From assembly GCA_013362295.1 (NCBI GenBank), contig JABFWJ010000123.1:1-6814 (forward strand): a stretch of 6,814 nt of DNA, in the 5' to 3' direction. The stretch is from Thermoleophilia bacterium (GTDB lineage Bacteria > Actinomycetota > Thermoleophilia > Gaiellales > Gaiellaceae). Shown here piece by piece: positions 1 to 5,954 of the stretch (the stretch's first letter is position 1; the number at the start of each line of letters is the position of its first letter). The position numbers were made by a program, and so were the translations under genes. The notes beneath the pieces are model-generated. The model had not been told where the DNA came from, did not search any database, and worked only from the letters and a program-made list of their open reading frames with translations.

Positions 1-1
1 G

Positions 2-562
2 ACGTCGGCCGTCTCGTCCTACCTGTCCGAGAACGGCTTCGAGATCCTCGGGCCCGCGCCCGACGGGCGCCGGGCCGTGGCGATCGTCACGGAGGAGCGG
101 CCCGAGCTCGCCCTCGTCGACTACCGCATGCCGCGCCTCGCCGGTGCCGACCTCGTGCGCGCGTTGCGCGAGGCGTCGCCCGAGACGCGCGTGGTCGTGT
201 ACACCGCGGACGGCGACGAGCGCCTCGCACGGGAGGTCCTGAACGCGGGCGCGATCGCGCTCGTGCTGAAGGAGGCGCCGCTCGCGGATCTCGTACGCGC
301 GCTCGAGGCTGCCCTGGTCGGCAGCTCCTATCTCGACCCGGCGCTGGCCAAGAACCCCATACCGGGCGGCAAGCTCACGCAGCGTGAGCTCGACGTGCTC
401 GGGCTGCTGGCCGAGGGCCTGCAGCACGAGGAGATCGGCAGGCGTCTCGGCATCAGCTCCGAGACGGTGCGCACGCATCTGCGGAAGGCTTCCGACCGCC
501 TCGGCGCTTCGACACGCACGCAGGCCGTGGCGACGGCCCTCAGGCTCGGTCTCATCGCGTGA
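2..562 (+). CDS. NarL/FixJ-type response regulator (REC + LuxR HTH), 5' truncated by window edge
   Basis: This is the C-terminal part of a two-component transcription regulator; its start lies upstream of the window. The frame is open from base 2. The first visible residues (TSAVSSYLSENGFEILG) correspond to helix 1 of a receiver domain, so roughly 10-20 N-terminal residues, including the acidic pair, are missing. The phosphoacceptor Asp is in LVDYRMP (codon 119-121), the conserved Thr in VVYTAD (codon 203-205) and the conserved Lys in LVLKEAP (codon 269-271), so the receiver looks catalytically intact. A short linker leads to a LuxR/NarL helix-turn-helix at 374-559, beginning LTQRELDVL, with the recognition helix around ISSETVRTHLRKASDRLG. 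Phosphorylation should control dimerisation and DNA binding. The stop codon overlaps the kinase start as GTGA at 559-562, so the two genes are very probably co-transcribed partners. The target promoters cannot be told from the sequence. Confidence 0.95.
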   Translation, partial: TSAVSSYLSENGFEILGPAPDGRRAVAIVTEERPELALVDYRMPRLAGADLVRALREASPETRVVVYTADGDERLAREVLNAGAIALVLKEAPLADLVRALEAALVGSSYLDPALAKNPIPGGKLTQRELDVLGLLAEGLQHEEIGRRLGISSETVRTHLRKASDRLGASTRTQAVATALRLGLIA

Positions 563-3500
563 ACCGCCCGTCGGTCCGCCTCGTCGTCGAGCGCCAGCTC
601 GAGATCGCGTCGCTCTCCGGCGAGGTCGTCGGCGTCATGCACGGCATCGTCGAGCGGCTGCTCGAGCTGCCGCTCGCGGACGGCGCCTCGATCTCGACCG
701 TCGAGGACGGGATGGCGCACTTCGAGGTCTCGCTCGGCAAGGACGAGCCGCTGCAGGGGCGCACCTGCCCGCTCGAGGAGACGCTCGGCATGGAGTGCAT
801 CCGCACGGGCAAGCTGCACGTTCTGCGCGGCTCCGACGGAGCCGACATGGGACGGTCGCTGACGGCGGGCGCCGGCGCGATCATCCTCGCTCCGATCGTC
901 TACGACGGAGAGGTCCGGGGCATCGTGGGCGTGCGCAGCCCCGATCCCAGCGCATTCGGCGAGACCGAGATCGAGACGACCCGCCTGCTCGCGCAATCGG
1001 CGGCGATCGCGCTGCGCAACGCAGAGCTCGTCGAGCGCCTCGCGGAGAGCGAGCGGCGCTACCGCGACCTTCACGACCAGGCGGCCGACGCCACCCTCGT
1101 CAGTGACCGCGACGGCAACCTACTCGACGCGAACGAAGCCGCCGCGGCGCTCCTCTGGTACCGCGTCGAGGAGTTGCGCGAGATGCACGTCCGCGAGCTG
1201 GTCGACGACGGAGGCGAAGACCTGGGGCCGGGCGACCAGCGCGAACTGCGCTCCGAACGACGATTCACGCGCAAGGACGGCACGCACATCGACGTCGAAT
1301 ACTCCTCCCGGGTACTCGACGACGGCCGCGTGCACAGCTCCCTCCGCGACGTCACGCAGCGCAAGCGCAACGAGGAGCGGCTGCGCACGAGCCTCGGGCG
1401 CCTCCACGCGATCGTCCAGACCCAGCAGGACATCTCCGCGCTGGAGCTCGACCCGGTGGCGGTGACGGCGGAGATCGTCGAGCGCGCGCAGCGGCTCGCC
1501 GGGGCCGACGGCGCGTCGGTGCAGTGGTTCGATGGGACGGACTCGGTGTTCGCGCACGCCTCGGGCACCGCAGCGTCGTGCGTGGGGCTGCGCCTGGGTC
1601 TCGCGAGCAGCCTGGCGGGCGTGGCGGCGAACGACGAGCAAACCGTCTACTCCCCCGACACGGAGAACGACCCGCGGGTCGACACGGACGCGTGCCGGAC
1701 GCTGCGCGCACGGTCGTTGATCTGCGCGCCGCTCTACCGCGAGGGCCGCGTGCAGGGCGTGCTGTCGATCATGGGCACGAAGGTCGAGGCGTTCGACGAG
1801 CTCGCCGTCGAGACCACCCGCGTGATGGCGGAGTTCGTCAGCACCGTGATTCGCAACGCCAACGAGCTCGAGACGCGGCGCACGCTCGTCGAGGAGCTGC
1901 GGACGCAGGGCCAGGTCGTCGAGCACATGCAGACCGCTCTGTGGGTCTGGTCGCCGGACGGCGCCGGGTCCTATCGGCTCGACCACGTGAATGCGGCGAG
2001 CGAGCTCGCCACCGGCGTCCGGCCCGAGGAGATCGTCGGCTCGAGACTCGAGGAGGTGCTTCCCGCCACGACCGGTCAGCTGATGTCGATCTTCCGGCAG
2101 GTACTCGAAACAGGCGAACAGGTCGACGCGGGCGAGGTCGAGTACGGCGACGCGCGCATCCAGCACGGCATCTTTTGGATCAAGGCATTCCCGCTCCCCG
2201 GTGAGCGCATCGCGATGACCTTCGAGAACGTCACCGGGATGGTGCGCGCGCGCCGCGCGCTGCAGGAGAGCGAGGGCCGTTTCCGGAGCGCGTTCCACGC
2301 TGCCTCCCTCGGGATGGCCCTGACCGCGCTCGACGGCACGTTCGTGCAGGTGAACGACCGGCTCGCGGAGATGCTCGGGTACGAGACGTCGGAGCTGTCG
2401 AGGCTCGGCGTGCGCGACATCACCCATCCGGACGACATTGCACAGGACCTGGCGTACGCCCAGGAGCTCCGCAGCGGGGGGCGGGACTCTTATCAGCGTG
2501 AGAAGCGGTATATCCGGAAGGACGGCTCGGTCCTGTGGGCCGACCTCACCGTCTCCCTCGTGCGCGGCTACGACGGAGCGCCGACGCACGTCGTCTCGCA
2601 CGTCCAGGACATCACGGCGCAGCGCGAGGCGAGCCGGCTCTTCGCGGCCACGTTCGAGCGCTCCGTGGTTCCGATGATGGTGGCCGACGACGACCGTCAG
2701 CTCGTCGACCTCAACGACGCCGCCGCCGAGTTGCTCGGTGTCCCCTACGAGGATGCGATCGGCGCGCGGATCGACGATCTGATCCCGGAGGAGGACGTCG
2801 ATGCGATGTGGGACGACTTCCTGCGCGGAGGCACCTACGAAGCCGAGGTGAGCCTGAAGCGGCCCGACGGCGGCGAGCGCAACATCGAGTTCGTCGCCAC
2901 CGCCGATGTGCGCCCCGGCCGCCACATCGCCGTCGTGCGCGACCTGACACGGACGAAGGAGCTCGAGACCCAGCTCCGCCAGGCGCAGAAGATGGAAGCG
3001 GTCGGACGGCTCGCGGGCGGGATCGCCCACGACTTCAACAACCTGCTGACCGCGATCTCGGGCTACAGCGAGTTCCTGATCGACGGGCTCGAGGACGATC
3101 GCTTGCGCCGCCACGCGGAAGAGATCCGCAAGGCCGCTGCGCGCGCAGCGTCGCTCACCGGCCAGCTGCTCGCGTTCAGCCGCCGCCAGGTTCTGCAGCC
3201 GCGCGTGCTCGACCTGAACGCGGTCGTCTCCGACATGGACATGATGCTGCGCCGCCTGATCGGCGAGGACGTCGAGCTCGTCACCCTGCTCGATCCGAAC
3301 GTCGGACGCGTGAAGGCCGACCCGACCCAGGTCGAGCAGGTGATCGTCAACCTCGCCGTGAACGCACGCGACGCGATGCCGAACGGCGGCTCGGTGACGA
3401 TCGAGACGCTCGACGTCGACACCGACGAAGGCGACTTCGTCGAGCTGCGCCTGACTGACACGGGGATCGGCATGACCGAGGTCGAGCGCCAGCAGCTGTT

Positions 3501-4086
3501 CGATCCGTTCTTCACGACGAAGGAAGGCGGCACGGGCCTCGGCCTGGCGACGGTCTACGGGATCGTCGAGCAGAGCGGCGGCACGATCGAGGTCGACTCC
3601 GCACCGGGCATGGGCTCGTCGTTCAGGGTGCGGCTGCCGCGCGCGGACGAACCGGCGGAGGTGGCCGCGCCCGCGCCGGCGGCGCTGACGCCGCAGGCCG
3701 GCGACGAGACGATCCTGCTCGTCGAGGACGAGACCGTCGTGCGCCGGCTCGTCGCCGAGATCCTCGAGAGCTCCGGCTACACCGTCCTGCAGGCGGGGGA
3801 CGGACCGTCGGCGCTCGAGCTGATGCGCCGGCATTCGGGCTCGCTGGACCTGCTCGTCACCGACGTCGTCATGCCGGGCATGAGCGGCCCCGAGGTCGCG
3901 CAGGCCGTGACGGCGATGAGTCCCGGCACGCTCGTGCTCTACACGTCCGGCTACACGGACTCCGCGATCGGCCATCACGGCGTGCTGGAGCCGGGAATCG
4001 CGTTCCTGCAGAAGCCGTTCAGCTCGGACGACCTGACGCGCAAGGTGCGCGCACTGCTCGACGAAGCCGCGGTTCCGGTCGACTGA
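559..4086 (+). CDS. Soluble hybrid sensor histidine kinase, GAF-PAS-GAF-PAS-PAS-PAS-HisKA-HATPase-REC
   Basis: This 1175-residue cytoplasmic sensor kinase has no signal peptide or membrane segment. Approximate domain order: GAF 10-160; PAS 163-272 ending DVTQRKR; GAF 280-435; PAS 450-565; PAS 570-690 with the HPDD and IRKDGS motifs of PAS/PAC repeats; PAS 692-800; HisKA 813-880 with phosphoacceptor His824 in GGIAHDFNN; HATPase 920-1035; receiver 1052-1168. The ATPase has an N box with Asn935 (NLAVNARDAM), G1 Asp967 (DTGIGM), an F box (LFDPFFTTK) and G2 at 990-996 (GGTGLGL). The receiver has acidic Glu1056/Asp1057, phosphoacceptor Asp1102 (VTDVVMPG), Thr1129 and Lys1152 (LQKPF). All catalytic residues are present. 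The C-terminal half resembles CckA-like hybrid kinases. The GTG start overlaps the upstream regulator's stop (GTGA), with only a weak Shine-Dalgarno, which suggests translational coupling. No HPt domain is encoded nearby. The signal sensed is unknown. All five cysteines lie in the two GAF domains (70, 80, 341, 379, 389). Confidence 0.96.
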   Translation: MNRPSVRLVVERQLEIASLSGEVVGVMHGIVERLLELPLADGASISTVEDGMAHFEVSLGKDEPLQGRTCPLEETLGMECIRTGKLHVLRGSDGADMGRSLTAGAGAIILAPIVYDGEVRGIVGVRSPDPSAFGETEIETTRLLAQSAAIALRNAELVERLAESERRYRDLHDQAADATLVSDRDGNLLDANEAAAALLWYRVEELREMHVRELVDDGGEDLGPGDQRELRSERRFTRKDGTHIDVEYSSRVLDDGRVHSSLRDVTQRKRNEERLRTSLGRLHAIVQTQQDISALELDPVAVTAEIVERAQRLAGADGASVQWFDGTDSVFAHASGTAASCVGLRLGLASSLAGVAANDEQTVYSPDTENDPRVDTDACRTLRARSLICAPLYREGRVQGVLSIMGTKVEAFDELAVETTRVMAEFVSTVIRNANELETRRTLVEELRTQGQVVEHMQTALWVWSPDGAGSYRLDHVNAASELATGVRPEEIVGSRLEEVLPATTGQLMSIFRQVLETGEQVDAGEVEYGDARIQHGIFWIKAFPLPGERIAMTFENVTGMVRARRALQESEGRFRSAFHAASLGMALTALDGTFVQVNDRLAEMLGYETSELSRLGVRDITHPDDIAQDLAYAQELRSGGRDSYQREKRYIRKDGSVLWADLTVSLVRGYDGAPTHVVSHVQDITAQREASRLFAATFERSVVPMMVADDDRQLVDLNDAAAELLGVPYEDAIGARIDDLIPEEDVDAMWDDFLRGGTYEAEVSLKRPDGGERNIEFVATADVRPGRHIAVVRDLTRTKELETQLRQAQKMEAVGRLAGGIAHDFNNLLTAISGYSEFLIDGLEDDRLRRHAEEIRKAAARAASLTGQLLAFSRRQVLQPRVLDLNAVVSDMDMMLRRLIGEDVELVTLLDPNVGRVKADPTQVEQVIVNLAVNARDAMPNGGSVTIETLDVDTDEGDFVELRLTDTGIGMTEVERQQLFDPFFTTKEGGTGLGLATVYGIVEQSGGTIEVDSAPGMGSSFRVRLPRADEPAEVAAPAPAALTPQAGDETILLVEDETVVRRLVAEILESSGYTVLQAGDGPSALELMRRHSGSLDLLVTDVVMPGMSGPEVAQAVTAMSPGTLVLYTSGYTDSAIGHHGVLEPGIAFLQKPFSSDDLTRKVRALLDEAAVPVD

Positions 4087-4197
4087 CGAAGAACTGTCTG
4101 CCGCGCGCGGGCCGAAAACCGAACTGCAGGAATCTGGTTCGGCTGCGCCGAATCAGATTCCGTCGCGCTTCGAGCCTTTCGGTTTCAATACGCCGCT
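4087..4197. other. Intergenic gap between kinase and MFS gene, rich in pairing elements
   Basis: This is the only non-coding stretch in the window. It contains a 14-bp inverted repeat and three CCGAA plus two TTCGG copies that can pair in alternative ways (described separately). I see no convincing sigma70-type -35/-10 pair and no Shine-Dalgarno ahead of the GTG at 4198. The AT-richer stretch TTTCAATAC at 4184-4192 is the only candidate for a -10-like element, and it is weak. A promoter for the downstream genes probably lies here or inside the end of the kinase gene, but it cannot be pinned down. Confidence 0.6.
4130..4160. promoter_or_regulatory. Near-perfect 14-bp inverted repeat: possible terminator, attenuator or operator
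   Basis: The left arm GAATCTGGTTCGGC (4130-4143) pairs with the right arm GCCGAATCAGATTC (4147-4160) around a TGC loop. Thirteen of 14 positions are Watson-Crick and the other is a G-U wobble in RNA. It begins 43 bases after the kinase stop and ends 37 bases before the MFS start. No run of T follows directly, so it is not a textbook intrinsic terminator, although actinobacterial terminators often lack a U-tract. As DNA it could equally be a dimeric regulator's operator in front of the transporter. The repeat is certain; which function it serves is inference. Confidence 0.55.
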
Positions 4198-5430
4198 GTG
4201 CTCCCGCCGATCCTCCGCGAGAACGCGAACTTCCGCCGCTACTTCATCGGGCAATCCGTCTCGCTGCTCGGCGATCAGGTGACGCTGATCGCGCTGCCGC
4301 TGACCGCCGTGCTCGCGCTGGACGCGACGCCGGGCCAGATGGGCGCGCTGCTGACCGCTGCACTCGTGCCCAACCTGATCTTCTCCCTGCACGCGGGCGT
4401 CTGGGTCGACCGGCGCGGCCGCCGCCGCGAAGTGATGATCGCAACCGACGTCGGCCGCGGCCTGCTGATTGCGGCGATTCCCGTCGCGTACGCGACCGGA
4501 GACCTCACGTGGGCGCTGCTGTACGCCGTGGCGTTCCTCACCGGCGTGCTGAGCGTCTTCTTCTACGTCGCTTACGGCGCGTTCTTTCAGGTCGTCGTCC
4601 CGCGCGAGGACTACGTGTCGGCGAACTCACTGATCCACGGCAGCCGCGCGTTCTCGTTCCTCGCAGGCAACAGCCTCGGCGGCGCGCTCGTGCAGCTGCT
4701 GCGCGGCCCCTATGCACTGGCGCTGGACGCCCTCTCGTACGCGTGGTCCGCGTTCTTCCTCGGCCGCATCGACGCCGAGGAGCCGCCGGGCGTACCGCAC
4801 GAGTCGGGCGGGCTGCTGTCCGGTGTGCACTGGATACGCGAGAACGCGGTGATCCGCGCAGAGCTGCTCGGCGTCGCGACGTTGAACCTCTTCAACTTCA
4901 TCTTCTTCGCGCTCTTCCTGCTCTACGCGACACGCAGCCTCGTTGTCAGGCCCGCGACGCTCGGCATCGTCCTCGGTGCGGGGTCCGTCGGCACGGTCGG
5001 CGGGTCGTTCGTGGCCGGGCGGATCGCGCGCCGCATCGGGATCGGGCGCACCTTCGTGCTCGGCTGCTTCCTCTTCCCGGCGCCGCTGATCCTCGTGCCG
5101 GCCGCCGGCGGGCCGTACTGGCTGGTGCTCTTGCTGCTGTTCGCCGCCGAGTTCGGCTCCGGCGTCGGCCTGATGCTGCTCGACATCATGGCGGGCACGA
5201 TCAGCGCGGGCGCCGTGCCCGCGCCGCTCCGCTCTCGCGTGTCGGGCGCATTCATGGTCGTGAACAACGGCGTCCGTCCCGTCGGCACGACGCTCGGCGG
5301 GATCCTCGGCTCCACGATCGGCGTGCGGCCGACACTGTGGATCGCGACGGTCGGCTCGCTGCTCGGGCTTGCCTTTCTCCTGCCGTCGCCGATCCCGTCG
5401 ATCCACGAGCTGCCGCCGGAGCCGGCGTGA
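4198..5430 (+). CDS. MFS transporter, EntS/MefA-like MFS_3-type exporter
   Basis: This 410-residue integral membrane protein has alternating hydrophobic segments consistent with about 12 helices. The N-terminus (ENANFRRYFIGQSVSLLGDQ) is typical of the MFS_3 group that includes EntS and macrolide-efflux (Mef) proteins, as is the segment around VVPREDYVSANSL. The MFS signature in the loop between helices 2 and 3 is at residues 67-77 (GVWVDRRGRRR). A weaker second-half copy is at about 269-287 (GSFVAGRIARRIGIGRTFV). Transport is presumably proton-driven efflux of a small molecule; the substrate cannot be predicted. The GTG start is chosen because it is the first start codon after the preceding in-frame stop, and later starts would remove the conserved N-terminal motif and helix 1. 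There is no visible Shine-Dalgarno, so a leaderless or structured leader is possible. The stop overlaps the pdxH start as GTGA (5427-5430). Confidence 0.92.
   Translation: MLPPILRENANFRRYFIGQSVSLLGDQVTLIALPLTAVLALDATPGQMGALLTAALVPNLIFSLHAGVWVDRRGRRREVMIATDVGRGLLIAAIPVAYATGDLTWALLYAVAFLTGVLSVFFYVAYGAFFQVVVPREDYVSANSLIHGSRAFSFLAGNSLGGALVQLLRGPYALALDALSYAWSAFFLGRIDAEEPPGVPHESGGLLSGVHWIRENAVIRAELLGVATLNLFNFIFFALFLLYATRSLVVRPATLGIVLGAGSVGTVGGSFVAGRIARRIGIGRTFVLGCFLFPAPLILVPAAGGPYWLVLLLLFAAEFGSGVGLMLLDIMAGTISAGAVPAPLRSRVSGAFMVVNNGVRPVGTTLGGILGSTIGVRPTLWIATVGSLLGLAFLLPSPIPSIHELPPEPA
5418..5421 (+). promoter_or_regulatory. Shine-Dalgarno GGAG for pdxH
   Basis: GGAG lies five bases before the GTG at 5427, inside the last codons of the MFS gene. 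It supports this GTG as the pdxH start. An open frame in the same phase extends far upstream (to about 4509), but that part lies inside the MFS gene and its translation is arginine-rich and has no family resemblance. Confidence 0.65.
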
Positions 5431-5954
5431 CCGATCCGCTCGCCCTCTTCCACGAATGGGTCGAAGGCCAGGAGGTCGCGCTCGCAACCGCGACCCCGGA
5501 CGGCCGCCCGTCGATGCGCATGGTGCTGCTGAAGAGCGCGGACGAACGTGGCTTCACGTTCTTCAGCGGCTACGACTCGCGCAAGGGCCGCGAGCTCGCG
5601 GCGAACCCGCGCGCGGCGCTCCTCTTCCACCGCCCCGGCATCCAGGTCCGCGTCGAAGGGCCGGTGGAGCGCATTCCGGAGAGTGAGTCCGACGCGTACT
5701 GGGCGACGAGGCCGCAGGCATCGCGGCGCAGCGCCGCGGCCTCGGCGCAGTCGCAGCCGATAGCGTCGCGCGAGGAGCTGGAGGCGGCGGTCGCCGCGCA
5801 GCCGGCCGAGCCGCCTCGGCCGGCTCGTTGGGGCGGCTACAGGCTCGTCCCGGATACCTACGAGTTCTGGCGGCACCGCGACGACCGCTTGCACGAACGT
5901 CACCTGTTCAGGGCACGCGAGGGCGGCTGGGACGTCGTCATGCTGCAACCGTGA
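5427..5954 (+). CDS. pdxH: Pyridoxine/pyridoxamine 5'-phosphate oxidase (short form)
   Basis: This enzyme oxidises pyridoxine or pyridoxamine 5'-phosphate to pyridoxal 5'-phosphate with FMN and oxygen, in the vitamin B6 pathway and salvage, in the cytoplasm. Family motifs are clear: RMVLLK (residues 31-36, Lys36 being the substrate-contacting Lys), the FMN-binding SRKGRE (Arg52, Lys53), Gln73, the YWATRPQAS segment (Tyr91, Arg95, Ser99 match the phosphate/substrate residues), RWGGYRLVP, and the C-terminal FWRHRDDRLHER. In the last, Trp148, Arg154, His156 and Arg158 match Trp191, Arg197, His199 and Arg201 of the E. coli enzyme. At 175 aa it is shorter than usual (E. coli 218). The N-terminal arm is trimmed, the stretch between DPLALFHEW and ALATATPDGRPS lacks about ten residues, and the usual GAW after the active-site Ser is replaced by SAA. 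Start choice rests on DPLALF, a GGAG five bases upstream and the GTGA overlap with the MFS gene. Its stop in turn overlaps the next start (GTGA, 5951-5954). Confidence 0.93.
   Translation: MTDPLALFHEWVEGQEVALATATPDGRPSMRMVLLKSADERGFTFFSGYDSRKGRELAANPRAALLFHRPGIQVRVEGPVERIPESESDAYWATRPQASRRSAAASAQSQPIASREELEAAVAAQPAEPPRPARWGGYRLVPDTYEFWRHRDDRLHERHLFRAREGGWDVVMLQP

Noticed and set aside
2244..2260. Alternating GC run (GCGCGCGCGCCGCGCGC) that could be a Z-DNA or hairpin element
   Set aside because: It encodes the Arg/Ala-rich linker VRARRAL between two PAS domains and fits ordinary codon bias in a GC-rich genome.
1120..3978. A 952-codon open frame on the minus strand, antisense to the kinase
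   Set aside because: High third-position GC leaves antisense frames stop-poor. The translation is rich in Arg, His, Ala and Val with no domain, and it lies exactly over a kinase with every catalytic motif intact.
4084..4200. Kinase and MFS genes share a frame with no further stop in the gap, raising the idea of TGA readthrough giving a fusion
   Set aside because: Thirty-seven stop-free codons are not surprising at this GC content. The gap translation has no coding character and contains the inverted repeat, and the MFS has a proper family N-terminus at GTG 4198.
4509..5426. Upstream extension of the pdxH frame through the MFS gene, which would make a 481-aa protein
   Set aside because: The extension is Arg-rich and low in complexity, overlaps a well-supported transporter in another frame, and family similarity begins only at DPLALF just after GTG 5427.
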